Shown piece after piece: positions 34,127 to 42,309 of a DNA stretch of 64,000 nt. Each line of letters starts with the position of its first letter. Positions within the stretch are counted from its first letter, which is position 1. Made by a program: the position numbers and the translations under genes. The stretch is from NCBI RefSeq assembly GCF_014203795.1, contig NZ_JACHJU010000002.1, positions 558,001-622,000 of the forward strand, given 5' to 3'. The notes beneath the pieces were generated by a model. The model did no database searches. It saw nothing but the letters and a program-made list of their open reading frames with translations, and was not told where the DNA came from. Origin of the DNA: Streptosporangium album (GTDB taxonomy: Bacteria > Actinomycetota > Actinomycetes > Streptosporangiales > Streptosporangiaceae).

Positions 34127-35752
34127 ATGAGGCGATTCGGCTCGGCTCTGACGATCTTCGGCGGCCTTGTGCTGGCGGTCGCCGCGATGTCTCCCGCCCT
34201 GGCGCACGAGCATCCCAGCGGGATCACCGATCTGGTCACCCCCGCAGTGGTCCGGATCGAGGCGGAGGCGCACGTCGACATCACCCTGCTGGACCACATC
34301 GGTGAGCTGATCCACGTGGAGCGGAGCTACAAGGTGCCGATCGGCAGCGGCACCGGGACCGTGATCAACCCCGAGGGCGGCATGGTCACCCTCACCCGGG
34401 TGGTCAAGTCCGGCAAGGACATCGAGGTCTACGCCGCCAACAAGGTCTTCGCCGAGCACTACAAGGTCAAGATCCCCGACGACTTCGAGCGGCACACGGT
34501 CAAGAACGACCAGCTCAACCATCACCTGCAGGAGTGCTACCCGCCCAAGCAGCCCACGGCGACCTGCATCTTCGACGTGACCACCGAGATCCGTGTCTTC
34601 CCCAACATCTCCCCTCCCGACAAGGAGGGGTTCAAGGCCGAGATCGTCCGCGCCGACTCCAGCCCCGACGGGCCCGCGGTGCTGGTGCCCGTCGGCCGCG
34701 CGGACGGCGGCGCGGGCCTGCCCACGGCGCCGCTCGCGGCCGCGGTGCCCGACAAGGACGCCTCGCCGGTGGCGGTCGCCGGATTCACCGGACGGCCCGC
34801 CGTCAACCTGCCCGAGACCGTGGACATCGCGCACCTGCGCGCGGGAGGCGCGGGTGAGAACGGTCGGCAGTTCAGGGACCCGCAGAACAAGGTCAACGAG
34901 CCGGAGAAGCTGGGCGCCCTCGTCGACAGGGGGCTGCTCGGCGGTCCGGTGATCGAGGACAAGAAGGGCGAGGTCGTCGGGCTGCTGGTCGGTGGCGGCA
35001 AGGACGGCCGGATGATCGGGGTCCGGGAGATCACCAAGGCGCTGGCCGAGGCGAAGGTCGCGCCCCGGCGCGGCCCGATCGACGCGGCCTTCGAGCAGGC
35101 GCTGACCCGCTTCCACACCAAGTACTACGGCGACGCCGTGCCCGCCTTCCAGCACGTCCTGGACCTGTATCCCGGGCACACCGTGGCGGCGGCGCATCTG
35201 AAGACGTCCCAGCAGAAGCGTGGAACCGCCGAGGACGAGGGGGCCAAGAAGGCGGACGCCGCCGTCGACGGCGGCGGCGGGCCGCCGCTCTGGATGTTCC
35301 TGGCCGTCGGCGGGGTGCTGGTGGCGGCCGTCGTGACCGCCGCGCTGCTGCTCTGGAGGCGCAGGTCCTCGCCGGAGCCCGCGGCAGGCCCGTCCGCGGC
35401 CACCCGCCCCGGTGAGAGCTCGACCGGGGGCACCAGGCCCGGAGGAGACACCCCCCCGCCGGTCCCGGGACCGCCGCCCCCGCTGCGGCGCCCGCTGCGT
35501 GACGAGGGGGCCTCCCCGACCGTCGTGGTCGGCCGGTCGTTCCCCGCCCTGCCCAAGGTGTCCTCCACCTCGCCGGGCCAGCCCGTACTGGTCGCGCGAG
35601 ATCCCGGCGCCAAGCCGGCGGACCCGACCGCTCCGGGGACCGGCGCCAGGTCGGCGGATCCGGCCGCCCAGAAGTACTGCACCGCCTGCGGGATGCGGCT
35701 GGGCCCGGTCCACCGCTTCTGCGGCTACTGCGGCCATCCCTCGGAGACGTGA
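34127..35752 (+). CDS. Exported trypsin-fold pseudoprotease with membrane anchor and zinc ribbon
   Basis: A 541-residue protein. A signal peptide (residues 1-26, ending PALAHE) leads to a trypsin-like domain. GSGTGTVINPEGG (73-85) and GEVVGLLVGG match S1C proteases, but the catalytic His position is Arg91 (TLTRVV) and the Ser position is Leu271 (GLLGGP), so it should be inactive. A helix at about 385-407 anchors it. The cytoplasmic part is Pro-rich and ends in a zinc ribbon with Cys518, 521, 532 and 535. Its TGA overlaps the GTG of a Ser/Thr kinase, suggesting a sensor or scaffold for that kinase. GGAGTGG precedes the ATG. Confidence 0.82.
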   Translation: MRRFGSALTIFGGLVLAVAAMSPALAHEHPSGITDLVTPAVVRIEAEAHVDITLLDHIGELIHVERSYKVPIGSGTGTVINPEGGMVTLTRVVKSGKDIEVYAANKVFAEHYKVKIPDDFERHTVKNDQLNHHLQECYPPKQPTATCIFDVTTEIRVFPNISPPDKEGFKAEIVRADSSPDGPAVLVPVGRADGGAGLPTAPLAAAVPDKDASPVAVAGFTGRPAVNLPETVDIAHLRAGGAGENGRQFRDPQNKVNEPEKLGALVDRGLLGGPVIEDKKGEVVGLLVGGGKDGRMIGVREITKALAEAKVAPRRGPIDAAFEQALTRFHTKYYGDAVPAFQHVLDLYPGHTVAAAHLKTSQQKRGTAEDEGAKKADAAVDGGGGPPLWMFLAVGGVLVAAVVTAALLLWRRRSSPEPAAGPSAATRPGESSTGGTRPGGDTPPPVPGPPPPLRRPLRDEGASPTVVVGRSFPALPKVSSTSPGQPVLVARDPGAKPADPTAPGTGARSADPAAQKYCTACGMRLGPVHRFCGYCGHPSET

Positions 35753-37284
35753 CGGCCGTGAACGAGCGGGCCCTGATCGGGCAGGAGGTGGCCGGTTACT
35801 ACATCGAGGACATCATCGGTAAGGGCGGCATGGCCGTGGTCTACCTCGCGGTGGACCCCCGGCTCAACCGCCGGGTGGCGCTGAAGATCCTCAATCCGCT
35901 GCTGGGAGAGGACGACCGTTTCCGTCAGCGCTTCGTCCTGGAGTCGCGGACGGTCGCGAGCATGGACCACCCCAACATCATCCCGATCTACGAGGCCGAC
36001 TCGGCCGCCGACGGCACGCTCTACATCGCGATGCGTTACGTCGACGGTCCCGACCTGCGCCGCCTCTTCTACGACCGGGGGCCGATGCCGATCAGCCAGG
36101 TCAACAGGATCTTCGCCCAGGTGGCCGCCGCTCTGGACACCGCGCACGCGCACGACCTGATCCACCGGGACGTCAAGCCCGCCAACATCCTGATCGCCGG
36201 CCACACCGAGGGTGACCACGCCTATCTCACCGACTTCGGCATCACCAAGCACCGCACCTCGATCTCCGGGCTGACCCAGACCGACCAGTTCATCGGCACC
36301 CCCCGCTACATGTCTCCCGAGCAGATCAACAAGGAGCACATCGACGGCCGCTGCGACCAGTACGGCCTGGCCTGCGTGGTCTACGAGGCGCTGGCCGGGA
36401 GGCTGCCGTTTCAGCGGGACAACGAGATCGCGCTGCTCTGGGCCCATCTGGCCGAGACGCCCACCCCGCTCAGCACGCTCCGGCCAGAGCTCCCGCTGGA
36501 GGTCGACGGGGTCATGATGCGGGCGCTGGCCAAGTCGCCCGAGCAGCGGTACGACACGTGCACGCAGTTCGTCGCCGAACTCCGGGATGCGATCAGCGGC
36601 CAGCCCTACCAACTCGTCCAGAGCCCTCCGACGGTGCGGGCGGAGAAGAAGAGGCGGAAGGAGCCCGGGTCCGGTGGCCGGGGCATTCTCATCGGCGCGG
36701 GAGCGGCGATCGCGGTGATCATCGCGCTGGTGGTGGTGCTCGCGACGGTCATGCGGGGAAGTGACGCCTGGGTGGCCTACGAGGGCTCCGCCGCCGTGCC
36801 GATCGCCTTCGAGCGTCCCGGTGACTGGACTTTGCGCCCGCACGCGGACGTGTTCGTGGTGGCCTCGCCGAAGGTGGGGGAGTTCGACACGCTGTTCGGC
36901 ACACCCGTCACCGCTGACTGGGCGGCCGTCAACGAGATCATCAAGAACACGCCGGAGGAGGCCACCGGCGTCTACGCGCAGACCCTGGACACCCTCGACC
37001 CCCGCAGCGGCGCCCAGCAGCTCCAGGAGACCCTGCAGTCCTCGCTGCCCGGTACGGTCAACGTCTACTCCGAGGTGGTGCAGGTGCGCGTGGGCGGGAA
37101 GCCCGCCGTACGGCTGGAGGGGTCGATCACGGACCCGCAGCGCGGTGGCCGGCTCGACTTCACAGGCTGGGCGGTGGAGCGGGCGGACAAGCCCGCCCTC
37201 ATGATCTACTTCTGTGCGCCCAGCACATGTGACGACGCGCTCGCCAACCGGTTCGTACGGAGCGTGTCGTTCCAGACGTCGTGA
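35749..37284 (+). CDS. Membrane serine/threonine protein kinase
   Basis: A 511-residue Hanks-type kinase. Gly-rich loop IGKGGMAVVY (24-33), catalytic Lys46 (VALKIL), HRDVKPANIL with His139-Asp141, DFG at 162-164 and GTPRYMSPEQ activation end are intact. A juxtamembrane basic stretch (EKKRRKEP) precedes a helix at about 310-332. The extracytoplasmic ~180 residues are not PASTA repeats; they read as a single globular domain similar to lipoprotein LpqN/DUF-like folds, with two late cysteines (FCAPSTC). It is coupled to the pseudoprotease gene by a GTGA overlap. Confidence 0.92.
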   Translation: MTAVNERALIGQEVAGYYIEDIIGKGGMAVVYLAVDPRLNRRVALKILNPLLGEDDRFRQRFVLESRTVASMDHPNIIPIYEADSAADGTLYIAMRYVDGPDLRRLFYDRGPMPISQVNRIFAQVAAALDTAHAHDLIHRDVKPANILIAGHTEGDHAYLTDFGITKHRTSISGLTQTDQFIGTPRYMSPEQINKEHIDGRCDQYGLACVVYEALAGRLPFQRDNEIALLWAHLAETPTPLSTLRPELPLEVDGVMMRALAKSPEQRYDTCTQFVAELRDAISGQPYQLVQSPPTVRAEKKRRKEPGSGGRGILIGAGAAIAVIIALVVVLATVMRGSDAWVAYEGSAAVPIAFERPGDWTLRPHADVFVVASPKVGEFDTLFGTPVTADWAAVNEIIKNTPEEATGVYAQTLDTLDPRSGAQQLQETLQSSLPGTVNVYSEVVQVRVGGKPAVRLEGSITDPQRGGRLDFTGWAVERADKPALMIYFCAPSTCDDALANRFVRSVSFQTS

Positions 37285-37408
37285 CTTGTCGTCCACTTGC
37301 AATCGGTTTGCTGGGGTGTTTGTCCTATGGGCAAGGTCGATACAAGTGTTTAGGCTCCCGGCATGGCGGTGCCCCTTCCCCCCGTTCGACGTCTCCGTGC
37401 GGTGCCGT

Positions 37409-38062
37409 TCACCCAGTTTTTTCACACCGTGCCATTGACGCGGCACTTCCGCACCCTGCCGAAAATCGATGTGCATCGTCGGATGCGGGATCATCGCCAT
37501 CGGCCTGCTGGAGGCGTTCACCGTCGCGACCGAGTACGACGCCGCCGGCGAGCGGGACCCACCAGTGCGCGAACCCGGAGCGCCAGACGCCGATCAGCAG
37601 GATGGGCAGGCCGAAGAGGGCGAAGAAGATCCACGGCATCTGGAAACCGAAGGTGACGCCGGGCAGGTTCAGCATCTCCTCAAGGATCCGGGCGGTCTTC
37701 TCGGGGCTGTTGTGCTGTCCGAGCCGCCGCTCCACCGGGTCGATCATGAGCAGCCCCGACAGGTTGATGTAGCCGAGAGCGGTCAGCGGGCCCACGATGT
37801 GGCCGAAGAGCACCACGCGGCGGCGCATCACGTGCAGGAGGGCGAGGGCGACCAGGGCCATCAGCAGGTAGGCCCAGTGGTACAGGGCCGACTCGGCCTG
37901 GGCCAGGGCGGGGTTGACGCCGTAGCTGACGGCTTCGCGATCGTCACCCCAGGTGCCGGGGTCGAGGATGACGGCGCCCCCGCAGGACGGGATCCTGTCG
38001 CATTCGTACCGGAAAATCCGTGGCGGTCTGCCGGCGGGAGCCCGACGATCACTTGGGCGTCT
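37409..38062 (-). CDS. Hypothetical multi-helix membrane protein, start uncertain
   Basis: The frame is open from just after a TGA at 38063-38065. It reads RIFRYECDRIPSCGG, then SYGVNPALAQAESALYHWAYLL, leading into helices at LMALVALALLHVM, GPLTALGYINLSGLLMI and PWIFFALFGLPILLIGVW. The upstream part (two Cys, polar) looks protein-like, yet no ATG or GTG occurs before 37861. Either the gene is 5'-truncated or frameshifted, or it starts at ATG 37861 inside helix 1. The C-terminal ~40 residues look unlike protein and may be beyond a frameshift. No function assigned. Confidence 0.45.
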   Translation of the reverse strand, partial: RRPSDRRAPAGRPPRIFRYECDRIPSCGGAVILDPGTWGDDREAVSYGVNPALAQAESALYHWAYLLMALVALALLHVMRRRVVLFGHIVGPLTALGYINLSGLLMIDPVERRLGQHNSPEKTARILEEMLNLPGVTFGFQMPWIFFALFGLPILLIGVWRSGFAHWWVPLAGGVVLGRDGERLQQADGDDPASDDAHRFSAGCGSAASMARCEKTG

Positions 38063-38210
38063 TCAGACCCGTTGATCGCCAAGAGCCGTCCGGACCCGGA
38101 GCGCCCGCATCGCGTCCAGCCAGGTGGTCACTGACGGGCGGCACTCTTGAGGGCTCCGCTCTCCGGGGCTGTTGGGTGCGGAGGCGTCCGACGGAGCCGT
38201 GGCCCGGTGG

Positions 38211-38849
38211 TCAGGGGGACGGGGCGATGCCGTTCATGACGGTGGCCACCAGGTCGTCCACGAAACCGGGCGGGACCTCCAGGGAGGCCGGGGCGGAACC
38301 TCGGAACAGGTGGGGCAGGACCAGCTCGTGGCAGGCTCCGACGACCATCGTGGCGGCGGCCTCGGCGCGGGCGTGCCGGGCGAGGCGGCCGAGGTCCTGC
38401 TCGGCACGGAGGTATGCGGTCAGCTCCGCCTTCAGCCCGCGTCCCTTCCCGACGGGGTCGGGCATGTCGGTCAGCAGGCTGAGGACCTCCGGCTGGGACA
38501 GCAGCCCGGCGAAGGCGGGCAGGATCGCGGTGTGCAGCGCCAGGCCGTAGGCGACGTAGGTGCGCAGGTTGGCCTCGACGGTGCCGCTGCCCGCCTCCGC
38601 GGGCAGCTCGCCCAACCGGCGCTGGACGGTCTGGACGTGGGCCTGCAGGGCGAGCGCGATGAGCTCTTCCTTGCCCGCGAAGTGGTTGTAGAGCACCCCG
38701 TCGGCGACCTGGGCCTCACGGGCGATGTCACGCACGGTGAGCCCGGCGGTGCCCCGCCGGGATATGAGGCGTTCGGCGGCGGCGACCAGGTGCTCGCGCA
38801 GGCTCTGGCCGCCGCCGTCACGCAGGACCGCTGCTTTTCTCGGTGACAT
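38211..38849 (-). CDS. TetR-family transcriptional regulator
   Basis: A 212-residue repressor. The DNA-binding domain (LVAAAERLISRRGTAGLTV, DIAREAQVADGVLYNHFAGKEEL) covers residues ~20-66, and the all-helical ligand domain follows. It lies 31 bases downstream of the methyltransferase gene on the same strand, so both are probably one transcript controlled by the tandem operators upstream of that gene. Confidence 0.92.
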   Translation of the reverse strand: MSPRKAAVLRDGGGQSLREHLVAAAERLISRRGTAGLTVRDIAREAQVADGVLYNHFAGKEELIALALQAHVQTVQRRLGELPAEAGSGTVEANLRTYVAYGLALHTAILPAFAGLLSQPEVLSLLTDMPDPVGKGRGLKAELTAYLRAEQDLGRLARHARAEAAATMVVGACHELVLPHLFRGSAPASLEVPPGFVDDLVATVMNGIAPSP

Positions 38850-38879
38850 CACATCGCATCGTAGGCGGTGACCAGGTGG

Positions 38880-39725
38880 TCAGGGGTGGACGGCGGTGAC
38901 CAGCCAGGCGGCGCCGCGCAGCCGTACGGCGTCGCCCTCCTCGTAGGGACGGAGCGCCGCGGTGAGCGCGTCACGGGCCCGGGCGGCGGCGGCCTCGTCG
39001 ACCTGGTCGAGCATGAAACGGACAGGTCCCCACGCGCCGAGGAAATCCCCCGCGTCCTCGGCGTCCCGGCCCCACACCTGGGGGGCGTCGACGGCCGTCG
39101 AGGTCACCTTCTCGAATCCCGCGCCGGTGAGCACCTCCTGGATGCGCGCCGGATCGGCCAGTGACTCCGGCCCGGCGGCGCCGGGTTCGGTGGAGGCGGG
39201 CCTGGCCGGGAGGTGCCGCGCCATCGCGGCGAAGACGGGGCCGAGGTCGTTGTCTCCCATATCCCGCAGCGACAGGAAGGCCAGGCGTCCCCCCGGCCGC
39301 AGCGCGCGGCCGATGTTGGCGAACGCGGCGACCGGGTCGGCGAAGAACATGATCCCGAACCGGCTGACGGCCACGTCGAAACCGCCGTCCGGGAAGGGGT
39401 GGACCTGGGCGTCGCCCCGCTCGAAGGTCACGTTGGCGACCCCCTCGCCGGCCGCGGTGGCTCCCGCCCGCCGCAGCATCGGCGCCGACAGGTCGACTCC
39501 GGTGGCGTGCCCGAGCCGTGCCCGCCGGGCTGCCAGCCGGGTCACCTGTCCGTTGCCGCACCCGACGTCGAGCACGCGATCATGCTCGCCGATGGCGGCC
39601 GCCCCGATGAGGTGGTCGTTGAACCCGCTGTTCACGGCGTCGTAGCGGTCCTGGTGATCGGCCCAGTGGTTGCCCTCGTAGCCGTTCCAGGCCTCGGACT
39701 GGTGGGTGTTGACGACGGACTGCAT
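38880..39725 (-). CDS. SAM-dependent methyltransferase (Methyltransf_11/25)
   Basis: A 281-residue class I methyltransferase. RVLDVGCGNGQVTRLAARR is motif I, GVDLSAPML follows as post-I, RGDAQVHPFPDGGFDVAVSRFGIMFF is motif II and LRPGGRLAFLSL motif III. GGGAGGAAAG lies just before the ATG. Substrate unknown. It heads an operon with a TetR repressor and sits under two overlapping operator copies, so the TetR ligand may be the substrate or product. Confidence 0.9.
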   Translation of the reverse strand: MQSVVNTHQSEAWNGYEGNHWADHQDRYDAVNSGFNDHLIGAAAIGEHDRVLDVGCGNGQVTRLAARRARLGHATGVDLSAPMLRRAGATAAGEGVANVTFERGDAQVHPFPDGGFDVAVSRFGIMFFADPVAAFANIGRALRPGGRLAFLSLRDMGDNDLGPVFAAMARHLPARPASTEPGAAGPESLADPARIQEVLTGAGFEKVTSTAVDAPQVWGRDAEDAGDFLGAWGPVRFMLDQVDEAAAARARDALTAALRPYEEGDAVRLRGAAWLVTAVHP

Positions 39726-39797
39726 CTCTTTCCTCCCGTGGCCGTCTCCGGGTGCCGCCGGATGATCTCGACGGCCCCGATGACTCTGCGATCCATT

Positions 39798-39827
39798 ATG
39801 AACAGTCGTTCATGAATGTGTGTTCAT
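39798..39827. promoter_or_regulatory. Tandem overlapping TetR-type operators
   Basis: ATGAAC-AGTC-GTTCAT (39798-39813) is a perfect palindrome and overlaps by two bases a second copy ATGAAT-GTGT-GTTCAT (39812-39827) with one mismatch. TGAAC-N4-GTTCA is a common TetR operator form. The sites lie 73 bases upstream of the methyltransferase start, the promoter position of the methyltransferase-TetR operon. Confidence 0.7.
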
Positions 39828-39988
39828 ATTGGGGTGAGGGGCCGAGGGATGTCAACAGGGCACGACACCGGCGGCGGTCGGCCGCCGGCCGGATGTGACG
39901 GCTCCCGGACGGGGCTCCGCGTTCTCCCGGGCGGCAGAGGGCCGCCTGTCTCGCCCCGGCCCATGGACCGCCGGACCGTGGCTTTGGC

Positions 39989-40020
39989 GACCTGGGTCGA
40001 CATCCAGATCGACCCAGGTC
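39989..40020. repeat. Perfect 12-bp inverted repeat
   Basis: GACCTGGGTCGA (39989-40000) and its exact complement (40009-40020) flank an 8-base loop. It lies in non-coding sequence between the TetR operators and the ABC transporter remnants. No T run follows. It could be an old terminator or an operator of the lost gene. Confidence 0.5.
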
Positions 40021-40103
40021 CATGTCCGGGGCGACGGACCTGGACCTGCGGCCCTCGCCCCGGGGCCGATGACCGGCGGCCGCGCATCCGATGGACTGGA
40101 CCA

Positions 40104-40337
40104 ATGATCGAGTTCAACTGGATGCGCGGGCTGCTCCGGGGCCTGGCCGACTCGGATTGCTCGGTGCTAATCAGCTCGCACCTGCTGCACGAGGTGGAGC
40201 GGGTCGCCGGCCACATCGTGATGATCGGCCGCGGCCGTCTCCTCGTCCAGGGCACCGTCGACGAGCTCAACCAGGGCCAGAGCCTCGAACAGACCTTCCT
40301 CGAACTGACCGCCGACACCGATCGGAGTGCGGCATGA
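40104..40337 (+). pseudogene. C-terminal remnant of ABC transporter ATPase
   Basis: The frame reads WMRGLLRGLADSD, SVLISSHLLHEVERVAGHIVMIGRGRLL and QTFLELTAD, the D-loop-to-C-terminal part of an antibiotic-exporter-type (CcmA/NatA) ATPase, including the H-loop His. Just upstream, the DGLD of the D-loop is in another frame, marking a frameshift. Walker A, signature and Walker B are missing. The TGA overlaps the ATG of the following permease remnant, preserving the original operon junction. Confidence 0.7.
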
Positions 40338-40531
40338 CCGATGTCAACGTCCCCGCGACCAGGAGCGGCGACGCGAAGTCCATGGACGGCCATCGGACCC
40401 GGACCTCGATCCCATTCCACCGGCTGCCGGCGGTCGAGACCCGCAAACTCCTCGACACGCACAGCAGCAAGATCATGGCCGTGGCCGCCTCTCTGTTCGC
40501 GATGCTGGTCGCGGTGCCGGTACTGACATGA
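40334..40531 (+). pseudogene. N-terminal remnant of ABC-2 permease
   Basis: A 65-codon frame starting with ATGA overlap to the ATPase remnant. IPFHRLPAVETRKLLDTHSSKIMAVAASLFAML resembles the cytoplasmic amphipathic start and first helix of an ABC-2 type permease subunit (only short parts quoted are diagnostic: RLPAVETRKLLDT). It stops in the first helix. The rest of the permease, normally 230-280 residues, is absent. Confidence 0.6.
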
Positions 40532-40691
40532 GGCACAAGCCCGCCCGTGCCCTTCTCGGCATCACCCTGGCCCCCGCCCCGGCCGGACGGAAGGATCCGG
40601 ACATCCAGCAGACATGAGAACCGGGGAGCACCACGGTCACCGTCGCAATTGGCGCATGTGCGTCATGAGTGAGCCGGCAGCGGTCCATCGG

Positions 40692-42197
40692 CTAGCCGGT
40701 GGAGTGGGTCGCGTCCCGCGAGGCCTGGCGGGATCGGGTGGCCAGCCAGAGGTCGAACCGGTCGTTGGCGTCGTCGAGGCGGCGGCCGGTGATCCGCATC
40801 GCCTTGTCGATCCGGTTGCGCACGGTGTGGCGGTGCACGTTGAGCAGCCGGCTGGTCTCGTCCCAGGAACCGCCGGTGTCCAGCCAGGTGGCCAGGGTCG
40901 TCACCAGGTTGCCGGCGGGGTCGGCGCCGTCGAGCGCCCCGAGCACGGCGTCGGCGTAGCCCCGCAGCGCCCGGCGGTCGCCCAGTCCCAGCAGCAGCCG
41001 GCTCGACCCGCTCACCTGCGCCTCCGCCGGCCGCCCGGTCAGCCTGCTCACCTCCAGCAGATTTCTGGCCTGCCGGATCGACGACACCGCCGAACCCGGC
41101 GGGACGAGGGACCCGATACCCGCTGGGCAGCCTGGAGCGAACCGATCGAGAAGCTCCTGCACGTCGAGGTCGCCGCCGACGACGAGCTCGACGGCCCCCG
41201 CCGAGATCCGGGCCAGCCCGCCCGGCGCGGCGAGTGCCAGGTCCGCCGCCACCTCCGCGGCCTCGCTGGCGGGCTCGACCACGAGGCCGCGTACGGTGTC
41301 GGCGGTCAGCCCGGCCGCCCCCAGCACGTCTCGGGCCTGTCCGGCCGAGGTCGCGTCCAGCAGCCGCTCCAGAAGCGCGGACCGGCGCCTGCGCTCGGGC
41401 TCTTCGGCCAGGTGACGCCGTTCGAGTTCGAGTGAGAGCAGCGAGACCAGCCCCGAGGACAGCAGCCGCGTCGTCGGTGCCATCGAACCGTTCAGGATGA
41501 GCAGCCCGCGCAGCCTCTGGGCGCCGAGTGGCTGTACCTCCGCGTGGGTGCCGCCCACGATGCTGATCCCGCTGCCGCGCATGCCCCGGGCGGCGACCTG
41601 CTGGACCAGGTCCGTGCCGGAGTCGAGCAGGTCGGCCGTACCCCGACCGGCGGCGGCGATCAGCCGTCCGAGAGGGTCCGTCACCGCGACGCCGAGCCCG
41701 GTGGCCTCCGTCCACGCTTTCAGGATGGGCGAGAGCCCGCGGCCCGAGGCCGCGGCGGTCGTCAGCCTCCGCTGGGTCTCGAACGCGCGCTCCAGCTCGC
41801 GGCGCTGCTCGGCCGCCCGCGCGGCGAAGACCGCCTTGGTGACAGCGATGAAGGGAATCTCGTCGGGCACGGTCAGCAGGGGCAGCCCGGCCTCCTCGGC
41901 GGCCGTGACCAGCGGCGCCGGCGCATGCTGGTACGGCAGGCCGTGACCGAGCCCGAGCGCCAGGCCGCAGGCCCCGCCGTCGGTGACGTCGCGCACGTAG
42001 GCCCGGCATGAGGCGAGGTCCATCGGCAGCAGCACCCCGATGGTCATGAGCAGCTCTCCGCCCCGCAACCACTCGCCCGGCCGGACGAGTTCGGACGTAT
42101 GGGCGGCTTCGACCGGGCGGTCCAGGCGATCCGACCCGGCGACCACCGACAGATGAAGCTCAGGGATCGTGACCAGGTCGGCGAGATGGAACGGCAT
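40692..42197 (-). CDS. PucR-family transcriptional regulator
   Basis: A ~501-residue regulator with an N-terminal PucR purine-catabolism-like domain (FHLADLVTIPELHLSVVAG, GEWLRGGELLMTIG), a GGDEF-like central CdaR domain and the C-terminal helix-turn-helix_30 (TLATWLDTGGSWDETSRLLNVHRHTVRNRIDKA). ATG 42197 matches the family start; GTG 42212 is an in-frame alternative. It is divergent from an NCS1 permease and a nitrilase, its probable targets in nucleobase, hydantoin or amide catabolism. Confidence 0.9.
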   Translation of the reverse strand: MPFHLADLVTIPELHLSVVAGSDRLDRPVEAAHTSELVRPGEWLRGGELLMTIGVLLPMDLASCRAYVRDVTDGGACGLALGLGHGLPYQHAPAPLVTAAEEAGLPLLTVPDEIPFIAVTKAVFAARAAEQRRELERAFETQRRLTTAAASGRGLSPILKAWTEATGLGVAVTDPLGRLIAAAGRGTADLLDSGTDLVQQVAARGMRGSGISIVGGTHAEVQPLGAQRLRGLLILNGSMAPTTRLLSSGLVSLLSLELERRHLAEEPERRRRSALLERLLDATSAGQARDVLGAAGLTADTVRGLVVEPASEAAEVAADLALAAPGGLARISAGAVELVVGGDLDVQELLDRFAPGCPAGIGSLVPPGSAVSSIRQARNLLEVSRLTGRPAEAQVSGSSRLLLGLGDRRALRGYADAVLGALDGADPAGNLVTTLATWLDTGGSWDETSRLLNVHRHTVRNRIDKAMRITGRRLDDANDRFDLWLATRSRQASRDATHSTG

Positions 42198-42309
42198 GGA
42201 CACAGTGTCCACTAGATTCGGACATAATCGACATTTTTGCCATGCTGGTTTTTATTTCAACCACATACGTTCACTGCATCAGCTCGCCGCGATGCTTCGA
42301 GGAAGACCC

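Noticed and set aside
33836-35737. A 633-codon minus-strand open frame opposite the pseudoprotease gene
   Set aside because: Shadow composition, no motifs; the plus strand has signal peptide, membrane helix and zinc ribbon.
40528-40617. A 29-codon frame overlapping the ABC permease remnant by ATGA
   Set aside because: Too short and featureless; it may be part of the decayed operon but cannot be supported.
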